Positions 8,917 to 17,767 are shown, counted from the first letter of the stretch. The stretch is 64,000 nt of DNA from Iocasia fonsfrigidae (GCF_017751145.1 NZ_CP046640.1:2336137-2400136); one strand, 5' to 3'. The notes: a model not told the origin generated them from the sequence alone. Translations and numbers: made by a program.

Positions 8917-10805
8917 ACAGCAACCCCCATATCTGTAGCAGAAAACTCAAGTACTGTATCTACAATACCTGAGGTATCAATTCCGTAAAGTGATCTCATC
9001 ATCTCCTGAGAACCATGTGGTATAAAACTGTCTGGCAGACCAAGTCTCTTTAAGGAAATACCCTCCAGTTGTTCTTTATTAATTAATTCCAGCACTGCTG
9101 TACCAAATCCTCCATTTAAAACCTGTTCTTCTACTGTTACTACCTTTTTAAATTTCTTAATCTTAGCAACTAACAAATCCTTATCAAGGGGTTTAATAAA
9201 CCTGGCATTAATAACTTCAGCCTCTATTCCCTGTTCAGCAAGTTGGCGAGCAGCCTCTAAAGAAGGGTAAACACGGGAACCAATTGCTATTATCAAAATA
9301 TCTTTACCTTCCTTAACCACCTCAGCCTTACCGACCTCAAGCTTATTTAGGTCTTGATCAATTTTTACACCATAGATGTCTCCACGGGGGTATCTGATTG
9401 CTGCCGGACTATCTAAGTTAACAGCAGTATATAACATATGCTGTAATTCATTTTCATCCTTTGGTGCCATAAGGGTAAGATTCGGTATCGGTCTTAAAAA
9501 AGAAATATCAAAGGTACCCTGATGTGTTTCACCATCATTCCCTACAATACCACTCCTGTCAATGGCAAATACAACTGGTAAGTTCTGAATACATGTATCA
9601 TGGATAATCTGGTCATATGCCCTCTGTAAAAAAGAGGAATAAATGGCTACGACAGGTTTTTTGCCTCCCCTGGCCAGTCCAGTTGCCAGTGTTACAGCAT
9701 GTTGTTCAGCAATTCCAACATCATAAAAACGGTCTGAAAATTTTTCTTTAAAAATATTCAAACCTGTTCCCTCTGGCATTGCTGCAGTAATCCCGATCAA
9801 ATCATTATCAAGCTGGCCTATCTTAATCATAGCCCGGCCGAAAACCTCACTATAGGAAGGCAGTGCCCTTTCCTTCTTTCTTTCTCCATTACCTATTTTA
9901 AATGGACTTACCCCATGATATTTACTGGGTTGGTTTTCAGCAGGTTGATAACCCTTTCCCTTAATTGTGTTAACATGTATCAAAACCGGACCTTTAATCA
10001 TATCAGCCTTTTTAAAGTTATTAAGCAATTCTTCTATATTATGTCCATTAAGTGGTCCAATATAGGTAAATCCCATTTCCTCAAATAATATCCCGGTTAA
10101 TACTGTATATTTAAGTCCGTCCTTTACCCTTTCAATAGTCCTGGACATAACTGAACCTATCCTAGGTATTCTGCTTATTATAAATTCTATATCTTCCTTT
10201 AATTTATGAAGACGTGGATCTATTCTGATATTAGAAAGATAATGTGATAAGGCCCCTACATTTGGCGAAATAGACATATTGTTATCATTTAGAATTACAG
10301 TCATATCCCTGCCCAGATGACCAGCATGATTCAAGGCCTCAAAGGCCATACCAGCAGTTAAAGAACCATCACCAATAACAGCATATACCCTGTCTTTTCT
10401 CTGCTCATGGTCCCTGGCCAGAGCAAGACCAAGAGCTGATCCTATTGAAGTACTACTATGACCAGTCTCAATAATATCGTGAACACTCTCACTTCGTTTG
10501 GGATATCCACTCAAACCCTCATACTGTCTAATTGTTTTAAACTCATTTTTCCTACCGGTTATTATTTTATGAATATAGGACTGATGACCAACATCCCAAA
10601 TTATTTTATCCTGAGGACTATTCAAATGATAATGAAGGGCCAGGGTAAGCTCAACAACACCTAGATTAGAAGCTAAATGTCCCCCAGTATCAGCAACCGT
10701 TTTAATAATAAAATCCCTTATTTCAAAGGCAAGTCTATCCATTTCCTCATAGGATAAAACCTTAATATCATCTGGTGAATAAACATCATCCAATATCCGT
10801 CTCAT
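8895..10805 (-). CDS. dxs: 1-deoxy-D-xylulose-5-phosphate synthase
   Basis: 636 residues, typical for DXS. The thiamine diphosphate domain has YAVIGDGSLTAGMAFEALNH and the asparagine region ILNDNNMSISPNVGALS. The central transketolase domain has the catalytic Glu region DVGIAEQHAVTLATGLA and the C-terminal domain follows. It condenses pyruvate and glyceraldehyde-3-phosphate, the first step of the MEP isoprenoid route. ispA, which makes farnesyl diphosphate, lies upstream in the same cluster, so isoprenoid precursors and prenyl chains are made from adjacent genes. The ATG at 10805 is the base next to the oapA stop codon, indicating coupling with the OLE/oapA unit. Confidence 0.98.
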   Translation of the reverse strand: MRRILDDVYSPDDIKVLSYEEMDRLAFEIRDFIIKTVADTGGHLASNLGVVELTLALHYHLNSPQDKIIWDVGHQSYIHKIITGRKNEFKTIRQYEGLSGYPKRSESVHDIIETGHSSTSIGSALGLALARDHEQRKDRVYAVIGDGSLTAGMAFEALNHAGHLGRDMTVILNDNNMSISPNVGALSHYLSNIRIDPRLHKLKEDIEFIISRIPRIGSVMSRTIERVKDGLKYTVLTGILFEEMGFTYIGPLNGHNIEELLNNFKKADMIKGPVLIHVNTIKGKGYQPAENQPSKYHGVSPFKIGNGERKKERALPSYSEVFGRAMIKIGQLDNDLIGITAAMPEGTGLNIFKEKFSDRFYDVGIAEQHAVTLATGLARGGKKPVVAIYSSFLQRAYDQIIHDTCIQNLPVVFAIDRSGIVGNDGETHQGTFDISFLRPIPNLTLMAPKDENELQHMLYTAVNLDSPAAIRYPRGDIYGVKIDQDLNKLEVGKAEVVKEGKDILIIAIGSRVYPSLEAARQLAEQGIEAEVINARFIKPLDKDLLVAKIKKFKKVVTVEEQVLNGGFGTAVLELINKEQLEGISLKRLGLPDSFIPHGSQEMMRSLYGIDTSGIVDTVLEFSATDMGVAVWPRKNA

Positions 10806-11366
10806 TTATTTGTCACCTCTTAATTTAGCAGCGATTACTAGCCTGATTAAAATAAAGCCAGCAATAATTTTTCCTACAAAAAAAATAATTTCATCTGCGC
10901 TTTTAATTCCATAAGTCTTAAAAAATGACTTACCACCAACTGTTAAAGCAGCTACCAATCCTATGACAATAAGATTAATAAAACCCTCGGAACCACCCCA
11001 GACAGCAATTATTCTAAGAACAATAATTGCCCCGGTAGCACCACTAACAGTCCCACAGATATCACCGACAATATCACACATGAGACTTGCTACCCTGTCA
11101 GCGTGTTTAACCAGAAACAAAGCCTCTTTAGCCCCAAATAAACGTTTAGCAGCACGGGCATTAAAGGTTTTTATGTTGGCAGCTGTAGCAGCAACACCAA
11201 TCATATCACTTATAATCCCTATAAAAATTATTATTAATAATATTATTATTGCAGGAATCAAAGATACATGTTCTATCTGTAACTGTGAACCTAGTGTAAC
11301 CAGAATAGCAATCAAAAATGTAAGAATAGCAATTAATAGACTTCCTTTTATATTCTCAATATCCAA
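10806..11366 (-). CDS. oapA: OapA, OLE RNA-associated membrane protein (CNNM/CorB-like)
   Basis: About 186 residues with four predicted membrane segments: about 10-31, 36-58, and two in the C-terminal half around IVLRIIAVWGGSEGFINLIV and FVGKIIAGFILIRLVIA. The loop with IGVAATAANIKTFNARAAKR resembles the DUF21/CNNM-CorB core, and annotation pipelines often call such proteins Mg/Co transporter CorB. The decisive evidence is context: the gene lies directly after an OLE RNA and directly before dxs, the position described for OapA in Bacillus halodurans. Known: OapA binds OLE RNA and brings it to the membrane; the complex is tied to cold, short-chain alcohol and Mg tolerance. The start is TTG at 11366 seven bases after AAGGGTG, rather than a TTG 18 bases earlier that lies before this site. 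Confidence 0.85.
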   Translation of the reverse strand: MDIENIKGSLLIAILTFLIAILVTLGSQLQIEHVSLIPAIIILLIIIFIGIISDMIGVAATAANIKTFNARAAKRLFGAKEALFLVKHADRVASLMCDIVGDICGTVSGATGAIIVLRIIAVWGGSEGFINLIVIGLVAALTVGGKSFFKTYGIKSADEIIFFVGKIIAGFILIRLVIAAKLRGDK

Positions 11367-11394
11367 ATCTTTTTCACCCTTCAAGATTAATTAT

Positions 11395-11975
11395 CTTAGA
11401 CTGGATGGTAATATAACAGGTAAACACTGCGGCATAGGTCCAGTTGGTTTTCCCCTAGAATAACCTACTGTCACCAGTTAGGCGGTTTCCCTTTATTATT
11501 CCAACTGTAAGGTCACCCTATACAGGACTGGACTACCACTAAGACCACACTTTAATCCCTATTATACCTGAACAAATTGTTCAGCAGCCTAGAAGTTTTC
11601 CTTGACAATACATACCCATTTCCTAGCTTCTTTTGCAGTTCAGGTTTCCAGTAGAAGGAGGTATTTGTACCTGGTTCCTTGATATAAATACATTACTACT
11701 GTCCCCTGCACCACTTCAAAGCAGGCTACACTGCATCCATCTTGCAACAGATACAGGTTCACCAAAACACTGTTCCCACAAGCATTTTGGCCTCCACGGG
11801 AAAGGGGTCAACGCCCACATGCCATTGTGGATCGCCCCAAGCCCTTAACTCCCAGCACCAGCCCCCGACTGGGCGTCAGCAGCCAGCACCAGGAACTTCA
11901 TCGATATGCCCTTGACGGATTTTTAGGCCCGCCTTCAGAAATAGAGTATTGACTAGGATACTGCACCATCCGTAA
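11395..11975 (-). ncRNA. ole: OLE RNA (ornate large extremophilic RNA)
   Basis: The 626 bases between ispA and oapA hold no plausible gene but are clearly richer in G and C than neighbouring spacers and full of pairing. On the minus strand the transcript would start near ACGGATGG (11966-11973), whose complement CCATCC-A-GT appears at the far end (about 11400-11408), closing the whole molecule with one bulged A. Internal hairpins are visible, for example CTGAACA/TGTTCAG around 11570-11590 and CAGTTGG/CCAACTG across 11440-11510. Length near 580 nt, location between ispA and dxs, and an adjacent OapA-type gene together match OLE RNA, an abundant, highly structured RNA of extremophilic and anaerobic Firmicutes that forms a membrane ribonucleoprotein with OapA and other proteins. 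A covariance-model match was not run; the call rests on context, length and structure. Confidence 0.88.
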
Positions 11976-11980
11976 AAGAT

Positions 11981-12010
11981 ATTATAACACATATTATATC
12001 CAACTTTCAA
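11981..12010 (-). promoter_or_regulatory. Sigma-A promoter for OLE RNA
   Basis: On the minus strand TTGAAA (12005-12010) and TATAAT (11981-11986) are 18 bases apart. The -35 box ends exactly against the ispA stop codon, and the predicted start, about 7 bases after the -10 box, falls at the base of the closing OLE helix. This supports transcription of OLE-oapA independent of the upstream folD-xseAB-ispA genes. Confidence 0.75.
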
Positions 12011-12895
12011 TCAAGACTGTCTGATTAGAATATAGTCTATCAACTGTAGTAGATTATCTGCCTTTTCGCCAAACATATTCAGTGCTTCCCGGGCTAAAGT
12101 TGCTGTATTCTCAGCCTCAGCTCGCGCCTGATCAAGACCAATTAATTTTGGATAAGTAGCTTTATTAAGCTCTTCATCACTACCAGTTTTTTTCCCAAGT
12201 TTATCTTCATCACCAATAACATCAAGTATATCATCAACTATCTGAAAGGTTAAGCCAAGATAATTGGCGTATTTTCTCAGAGCATCTATTTCCTTATCTT
12301 CTGGGTCAGCACAAAAAGCACCAGCCAGTATCGCTGTTCTAAATAAAGCCCCTGTTTTAGCCCGGTGTATTTCCTTAAGTTCCTTAAGACCTATTTTCCT
12401 GTCTTCAGCTTCCAGATCTAGGACCTGACCAGCTACCATTCCATTTATCCCTGCCCCATCACTTATTAATTGAATTATCCTAACAATCCTCTCGGCTGGT
12501 AAGGAAAGATTAGCTAAAATATTAAAGGCATAGGTTAGCAAACCATCACCTGCTAGAATTGCAATACCTTCTCCGTAAACCCTGTGATTTGTAGCCTTAC
12601 CGCGGCGGAAATCATCATTATCCATACTGGGAAGGTCATCATGGATAAGTGAGTATGTATGTATCATCTCCAGAGCTGCCCCAACTTTAAGGGCAGAAAC
12701 TACATCACCTGCCAGTAATTCAGCTGTCATCCTTGTCAGGATAGGTCTTAGCCTTTTACCACCGGAAAACAGGGTATATCTCATAGCAGTGAGGAGTTTT
12801 GGTGCTATTATATTCTCTTCTAAATCCATTAGTTCATTAAGTACTCTATCTGAATCAGCAGCATAATCCTTTAATAACTGTGTAATATCAGTCAA
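12011..12895 (-). CDS. ispA: Polyprenyl synthetase, farnesyl diphosphate synthase
   Basis: 294 residues of the trans-prenyltransferase fold. The first aspartate-rich motif is in HDDLPSMDNDDFRRGK, the second in IVDDILDVIGDEDKLGKKTG; both bind Mg-diphosphate. FSGGKRLRP near the N-terminus binds isopentenyl diphosphate. It extends dimethylallyl/geranyl diphosphate with isopentenyl diphosphate, most likely to the C15 product. The ATG at 12895 overlaps the end of xseB by four bases. In Bacillus the same order xseA-xseB-ispA-dxs occurs, but here OLE RNA and oapA stand between ispA and dxs. Its stop codon abuts the OLE promoter. Confidence 0.96.
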   Translation of the reverse strand: MTDITQLLKDYAADSDRVLNELMDLEENIIAPKLLTAMRYTLFSGGKRLRPILTRMTAELLAGDVVSALKVGAALEMIHTYSLIHDDLPSMDNDDFRRGKATNHRVYGEGIAILAGDGLLTYAFNILANLSLPAERIVRIIQLISDGAGINGMVAGQVLDLEAEDRKIGLKELKEIHRAKTGALFRTAILAGAFCADPEDKEIDALRKYANYLGLTFQIVDDILDVIGDEDKLGKKTGSDEELNKATYPKLIGLDQARAEAENTATLAREALNMFGEKADNLLQLIDYILIRQS

Positions 12896-13134
12896 TTTAT
12901 TTCCTCCTCATTCTTATAGGGAACTATATTATTTAAGTCATCTGCTTCTTTTAAGACAATCTCTATCTTTTCTTCAGCAGCAGCTAACTCCTGGTTACAG
13001 AATTTAATCAGCTTGACACCTTCGGTGAATTTTTCCAAGGACTCATCCAGAGAAAGACCACCTGATTCTAGTTTTTCTACAATATCTTCTAATTTTTCCA
13101 GTGCTTTCTCGAATTTCATTTCATTCTCAGACAC
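12892..13134 (-). CDS. xseB: Exodeoxyribonuclease VII small subunit
   Basis: 80 residues, a helical hairpin typical for XseB: FEKALEKLEDIVEKLESGGL, then SLDESLEKFTEGVKL and a C-terminal helix with CNQELAAAEEKIEIV. Several copies bind one XseA to form the exonuclease that degrades single-stranded DNA from both ends. The frame can be extended to GTG at 13143, but GTG at 13134 lies six bases after GAAGGTG and is preferred. The gene overlaps the end of xseA by eight bases and the start of ispA by four, so it is translationally coupled to both. Confidence 0.92.
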   Translation of the reverse strand: MSENEMKFEKALEKLEDIVEKLESGGLSLDESLEKFTEGVKLIKFCNQELAAAEEKIEIVLKEADDLNNIVPYKNEEEIN

Positions 13135-14344
13135 TAAATTCACCTTCTTTCTCTGTTTCCTCTACAATACTCTTTATAGTTCCATTACTAAGTCTTATAT
13201 CCAGATAGTCACCCTTTTTAATACCAGAAACATCCCTGATTAATTTGCCTCTGGAACTTACTATAGAATAACCACGTTCCAACGTTTTAAGTGGGCTAAG
13301 ACTATTCAGTTTACTATTTACTAAAGTAAATCTCTCCTTATAACTCCCAATACTCTTTTCCATGGCCCATTCAAACCTCTTTACCAGTTCATCCCTTTCC
13401 TGTATCTGGGCAGCATATAACTCTTCAGGTAGGGAAAAGACCCTGTTATTTTTCAGGGTAATAAGATTTTCTCTGTATCTCTCCATCTTATAATTTACTG
13501 CGTTTTTCAACCTACTAAATAGACCAGTTATATTCTTCTCTATCTCTTCTCTGGAAGAAATAGCCAATTCGGCAGCAGCAGATGGTGTCGGTGCCCGCAG
13601 ATCCGCCACAAAATCACTTATCGTAAAATCAGTTTCATGACCAACACCACTGATAATCGGTTTTTTCGAGTGATAAATAGCTCTGGCCACTATCTCCTCA
13701 TTAAAGGGCCAGAGGTCTTCAATCGACCCACCACCGCGGCTAATTATAATCAAGTCTATATCACTACGTTTATTTAAATAATCAATACCACTAATTAATT
13801 CATCTTTGGCCATATCACCCTGCACCCTTGATGGTACTATCAAAACAGATACACCAGCAAAACGTCTTTTTACCACTGATAAAATATCCCTGATTGCTGC
13901 ACCTGTAGGTGAAGTTACAATACCTATTTTTTTAGGAAGCATCGGTATTTTTTTCTTAGATTCACTAGCAAAAAGACCTTCTTTTTCCAGTTTCTCTTTT
14001 AATTGTTCAAAAGCCAGATAAAGGGCCCCTTTACCAGCTGGTTCAATCTTATCAATATAAAACTGGTAACTCCCCCGTGGTTTGTATAAATCAATATACC
14101 CATGGGCATTTACCTTCATACCATCTTCCAGTTTATATTTTAAATACCTATTATAACCCTTGAACATTAAAGAATTTAAACAAGTATTACTATCCTTTAA
14201 GGTAAAATACATATGCCCGGAACTGTGGTGGTGAAAGTTAGAAATCTCTCCAACTACCCATATATCATTGAGCAAGTTGTCTCCGGCAAATAAATCCTTA
14301 ATATAATCTGTTATCCTGGAAACACTATAAATTTTTCTATCCAT
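13127..14344 (-). CDS. xseA: Exodeoxyribonuclease VII large subunit
   Basis: 405 residues. The N-terminal OB-fold (about 1-100) contains IWVVGEISNFHHHSSGHMYF, the single-strand DNA binding signature. The catalytic domain has VTSPTGAAIRDIL, ISRGGGSIEDLWPFNEEIVA, and GHETDFTISDFVADLRAPTP, all conserved in XseA. A long helical region follows and the C-terminus ends with the usual small beta domain around LERGYSIVSSRGK. With XseB it forms exonuclease VII. It lies nine bases downstream of folD, same operon. Confidence 0.97.
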   Translation of the reverse strand: MDRKIYSVSRITDYIKDLFAGDNLLNDIWVVGEISNFHHHSSGHMYFTLKDSNTCLNSLMFKGYNRYLKYKLEDGMKVNAHGYIDLYKPRGSYQFYIDKIEPAGKGALYLAFEQLKEKLEKEGLFASESKKKIPMLPKKIGIVTSPTGAAIRDILSVVKRRFAGVSVLIVPSRVQGDMAKDELISGIDYLNKRSDIDLIIISRGGGSIEDLWPFNEEIVARAIYHSKKPIISGVGHETDFTISDFVADLRAPTPSAAAELAISSREEIEKNITGLFSRLKNAVNYKMERYRENLITLKNNRVFSLPEELYAAQIQERDELVKRFEWAMEKSIGSYKERFTLVNSKLNSLSPLKTLERGYSIVSSRGKLIRDVSGIKKGDYLDIRLSNGTIKSIVEETEKEGEFSV

Positions 14345-14352
14345 AATAACTA

Positions 14353-15207
14353 TTAGACCCCATGATATTCTCTAGCTTTAATAGTATTTTTCATTAACAT
14401 TGCTATTGTCATCGGCCCAACACCACCAGGGACAGGTGTAATATAGGCTGCCTTTTCCTTAACTTCATCAAAAGCAACATCTCCAGTCAGTTTGCCGTTA
14501 ACACGATTAGTCCCTACATCAATAACAACAACACCCTCTTTAACCATATCAGCTGTTATTAAATTAGGACGACCAACAGCAGCAATTAAAATATCGGCCT
14601 GTCTGGTTTCAGCAGCTAAATTGGCAGTCCTGGAATGACAGATAGTAACAGTAGCGTTTCTCTCTAAAAGGAGATGAGCCACCGGTTTACCCACAATAAT
14701 ACTTCTGCCAACTACAACGGCTTTTTTACCCTCAATCGTAATCCCTTTTCTATCCAGGAGCTCGATAACTCCCATTGGTGTACAGGCATCAAACCTTGTC
14801 CTATTCTGCTGACCACTAAACAATCTACCGGTATTTATGGGATGAAAACCATCTACATCTTTTGTAGGAGCAATCGCTTCTATAATTACCTTTTCATTTA
14901 TATGTTCTGGTAGAGGAAGTTGTACCAAAATACCATCAACCCCATCATCAAGATTTAATCTATCAATAAGTTCCAATAATTCCTGCTGATTTATATTTTG
15001 GCTGAGCCTGACTATTTCTGAAGAAATCCCAAGTTCAGTAGCAGCCCTTTCTTTAAATTTAACATATGTTTGTGAAGCCGGGTCATCACCTACCAAAACA
15101 ACTGTTAAACCAGGCTTTCTACCCTCTCCGGCAAATTCCTTAACCCTTTCTTTATATTCATTCCTTATTTCTTCAGCAATCGCTTTACCATCTATCAAAT
15201 TACTCAA
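14353..15207 (-). CDS. folD: Bifunctional methylenetetrahydrofolate dehydrogenase/cyclohydrolase
   Basis: 284 residues. YVKFKERAATELGI carries the catalytic lysine and tyrosine region, VDGILVQLPLPEHI is the conserved substrate loop, KKAVVVGRSIIVGKPVAHLL the NADP Rossmann motif, and PGGVGPMTIAMLMKNTI the C-terminal signature. It interconverts methylene-, methenyl- and formyl-tetrahydrofolate. It overlaps nfnB by four bases. Its NADPH exchange fits with the adjacent NfnAB transhydrogenase, an association that could supply NADPH for one-carbon metabolism, but this functional link is inference. Confidence 0.97.
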   Translation of the reverse strand: MSNLIDGKAIAEEIRNEYKERVKEFAGEGRKPGLTVVLVGDDPASQTYVKFKERAATELGISSEIVRLSQNINQQELLELIDRLNLDDGVDGILVQLPLPEHINEKVIIEAIAPTKDVDGFHPINTGRLFSGQQNRTRFDACTPMGVIELLDRKGITIEGKKAVVVGRSIIVGKPVAHLLLERNATVTICHSRTANLAAETRQADILIAAVGRPNLITADMVKEGVVVIDVGTNRVNGKLTGDVAFDEVKEKAAYITPVPGGVGPMTIAMLMKNTIKAREYHGV

Positions 15208-16610
15208 TTTTTACCACTCCATTCCTTACTTGTCAGGTAATCAATAATACTCCGGGCTGCTTTTTTTCCGGCCCCCATTGCCTGGATGACAGTCGCAGCA
15301 CCTGTTACTATGTCACCACCTGCAAAAACCCCTTCACGACTGGTTGCCAGCCTATCATCTACCATAATTCCTCCCCAGGACTCAGTCTTCAGGTTTTCAG
15401 TATTACTCGTCAGTAATGGATTTGGTGTCTGACCAATAGCTACAATTACTGTATCAACTTCCATTGTCCAGTTTGACCCCTCAATGGGAACAGGCCTCCT
15501 TCTACCTGAATCATCCTCATCACCCAACTCCATCTTAATACATTCCATACTGAAAACACGACCCTCCTGACCATCAATTTTAACTGGATTATTTAATAAT
15601 TTAAAGATTACGCCTTCTTCCCTGGCGTGCTCTATCTCTTCATCCCGAGCAGGCATCTCTTCTTCAGACCGTCTATAAACTATAACCACCTCATCAGCCC
15701 CCAGCCTCCTGGCAGTCCTTGCTGAATCCATAGCTACATTACCAGCCCCAATAACAGCTACCCTATTACCAATCTTAACAGGGGTTCTATAATCAGGATA
15801 TTTATAGGCCTTCATAAGATTTACCCTGGTTAAAAACTCATTAGCAGAATAAACACCATTAAGATTTTCACCTGGAATATTCATAAAACGCGGTAGCCCA
15901 GCACCTGTACCAATAAAGATAGCCTGATAATCTTCGGCAAAGAGCTCATCAATTGTAACACTCTTACCTACTATAACATTAACCCTTATATCTACACCAA
16001 GGGCTCTTACACTCTCAACCTCTTTATCAAGTATCTTTTTAGGCAGACGAAACTCAGGTATACCATAACGGAGAACCCCACCAGTATCATGTAAGGCTTC
16101 AAAGATAGTCACCTGATAACCCTCTTTAGCCAGATCAGCAGCAGCAGTTAAACCAGCTGGTCCTGCTCCTATTACTGCAACCTTTTCCTTACTAACTTTA
16201 TCTGCTACAGCATCAGCAGAGGTGTTCACCTTGTCTAACATAGAATCTGCAACAAACCTCTCCAGACGGCCTATAGCCACTGGTTCATTCTTGGCTCCCA
16301 TAACACAGACTTTTTCACACTGACTTTCCTGTGGACAGACCCTACCACAGATTGCAGGTAAATTGTTTTTGCTTTTTATTATATCATTGGCTTCTTCGAT
16401 CTTTCCTTTTTTTAATGCCTTAATAAAATCTGGAATAGGAACATTAACAGGACAACCATTTACACAAGGCGACTTAGGACACTGTAAACACCTTTCAGCT
16501 TCATTGATGGCCTCTTCTTTATTATAACCATAAGGTACTTCTTTAAAATTGTTTATTCGTTCAGTTGGATCCTGATTGCGCATTTCTGTCTTCTTTTTCT
16601 GTAAGGCCAT
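15204..16610 (-). CDS. nfnB: NfnB: NADPH-binding subunit of ferredoxin-NAD(P) transhydrogenase (GltA-like)
   Basis: 468 residues, related to the small subunit of glutamate synthase and usually annotated as NADPH-dependent glutamate synthase, homotetrameric type. The N-terminus has two 4Fe-4S cluster sets: CLQCPKSPCVNGCPVNVPIP and then CGRVCPQESQCEKVC. An FAD site is at VIGAGPAGLTAAADLA and an NADPH site at VIGAGNVAMDSARTARRLG followed by VIVYRRSEEEMPA. The C-terminal FAD motif is VFAGGDIVTGAATVIQAMGA. Because an NfnA gene precedes it with stop and start overlapping as TAATG, the pair is most likely NfnAB, which couples NADH and reduced ferredoxin to NADP reduction by electron bifurcation, rather than true glutamate synthase. 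Confidence 0.9.
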   Translation of the reverse strand: MALQKKKTEMRNQDPTERINNFKEVPYGYNKEEAINEAERCLQCPKSPCVNGCPVNVPIPDFIKALKKGKIEEANDIIKSKNNLPAICGRVCPQESQCEKVCVMGAKNEPVAIGRLERFVADSMLDKVNTSADAVADKVSKEKVAVIGAGPAGLTAAADLAKEGYQVTIFEALHDTGGVLRYGIPEFRLPKKILDKEVESVRALGVDIRVNVIVGKSVTIDELFAEDYQAIFIGTGAGLPRFMNIPGENLNGVYSANEFLTRVNLMKAYKYPDYRTPVKIGNRVAVIGAGNVAMDSARTARRLGADEVVIVYRRSEEEMPARDEEIEHAREEGVIFKLLNNPVKIDGQEGRVFSMECIKMELGDEDDSGRRRPVPIEGSNWTMEVDTVIVAIGQTPNPLLTSNTENLKTESWGGIMVDDRLATSREGVFAGGDIVTGAATVIQAMGAGKKAARSIIDYLTSKEWSGKN

Positions 16611-17443
16611 TATTTATTCACCTCTTCATCCAGTCTACATTGATGCACTTCTTCTTCATCTTTATAAAAACTAAGCCTATTTATTAATTCATTAAAATCT
16701 ACCTGGTGTCCGTCAAAGGCAGGTCCATCTACACAGGTAAACTTTGTTTCACCACCAACAGTGACCCGACATCCACCACACATCCCAGTTCCATCAACCA
16801 TCAATGAATTAAGACTCACTATTGTCTCTACACCATATGCTGCTGTCATATCAGCTACCGCTTTCATCATGGGAACAGGACCAATAGCAACAACCAGGTC
16901 AATCTCCTGATCTTCTTCCAATAGATCTTTAAGAATGTCTGTTACAAAACCATGATGGCCATAACTACCATCATCAGTAGCAATATATAATTTATTACTT
17001 ATCTCAGCCAGCTCATCCTCTAAAATAATCAAATCCTTTGTCCGGGCACCGGTAATAGCAATTACCTCTGACCCCTTATTGTAAAAAGCCTTGACCTTGG
17101 GATAAAGCAAAGCCGTTCCAGAACCACCTCCAAGACAAACAACTTTTTTATAACCCTCAAGTTCAATATGTTTACCTAAAGGACCCACAATATCTTTAAT
17201 ATGCTCACCAACCTCCAGGCTACCTAACTGTTTGGTTGTATAACCAACCTCCTGAAATATAATGGAGATTATACCGGTCTCTCTGTCATAGTCAGCAACC
17301 GTTAAAGGAATCCTTTCACCCTTCTCATCAATCCTTAGAATAATAAAATTCCCTGCTTTTGTTTTATTAGCAATCATAGGAGCCTTTACATTTATCCTTT
17401 TTATTCCCTTAGCTAATACTTCTTTTTCTAAAATTTTGAACAT
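16610..17443 (-). CDS. nfnA: NfnA: FAD/2Fe-2S NAD-binding subunit of ferredoxin-NAD(P) transhydrogenase
   Basis: 277 residues, ferredoxin-NADP reductase fold like the PyrK subunit of dihydroorotate dehydrogenase B and sulfide dehydrogenase beta. The FAD-binding barrel has IPLTVADYDRETGIISI, the NAD site is VVCLGGGSGTALLYPKVKAF, and the C-terminal 2Fe-2S ligands lie in DGTGMCGGCRVTVGG and KFTCVDGPAFDG. Such proteins next to a GltA-like partner form NfnAB or SudAB complexes. It is the first gene of the nfnAB-folD-xseAB-ispA unit, with AGGGG before the ATG at 17443. No promoter with consensus quality was recognised in the 114 bases upstream. Confidence 0.9.
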   Translation of the reverse strand: MFKILEKEVLAKGIKRINVKAPMIANKTKAGNFIILRIDEKGERIPLTVADYDRETGIISIIFQEVGYTTKQLGSLEVGEHIKDIVGPLGKHIELEGYKKVVCLGGGSGTALLYPKVKAFYNKGSEVIAITGARTKDLIILEDELAEISNKLYIATDDGSYGHHGFVTDILKDLLEEDQEIDLVVAIGPVPMMKAVADMTAAYGVETIVSLNSLMVDGTGMCGGCRVTVGGETKFTCVDGPAFDGHQVDFNELINRLSFYKDEEEVHQCRLDEEVNK

Positions 17444-17557
17444 AAAACCCCTCCAATTTCCCTTTTACTACCTCTACTTTATTTTTTAATTCCTTTTTTA
17501 TAATTATTCTTTAACTTGACTTAAAATCCTGCAAAAACTTTTTATATTCCTGTTAAA

Positions 17558-17767
17558 TTAACATGGGGGACTTGGCTCATCATCAGGTATAAGGCTGATC
17601 AGTCCCTGCTCTTTTAGCAGCTGTGTAACCTCTGCCATACTGCTCTTCTTGTCTTCAGGCAAACCTTCTACAAAGTCATTAATCTCTTCAGTCGAAACAT
17701 TATTAATATACTTTATTCCTCCATACTTAATAGTACGAACTCGCTGTGGAAAATGCCTGTTTTCCAC
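17558..17767 (-). CDS. Small hypothetical protein, 69 residues
   Basis: I do not recognise this family. The protein is soluble, begins basic (about residues 4-16) and ends acidic and proline-rich with a terminal cysteine (DDEPSPPC). The middle has two likely helices, STEEINDFVEGLPEDKKSS and MAEVTQLLKEQGLISLIP. The reading frame is supported by a GTG start seven bases after GGGGG and by a sigma-A-like TATAAT about 35 bases further upstream. It stands alone between nfnA and the tRNA-Leu gene, on the minus strand. The gene is probably real because of the good ribosome site; function unknown. Confidence 0.6.
   Translation of the reverse strand: MENRHFPQRVRTIKYGGIKYINNVSTEEINDFVEGLPEDKKSSMAEVTQLLKEQGLISLIPDDEPSPPC

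Noticed and set aside
11633-11848. Plus-strand frame of 71 codons within the OLE region
   Set aside because: Lies opposite a structured RNA, has an implausible Cys/His/Pro-rich composition and no consistent ribosome site.
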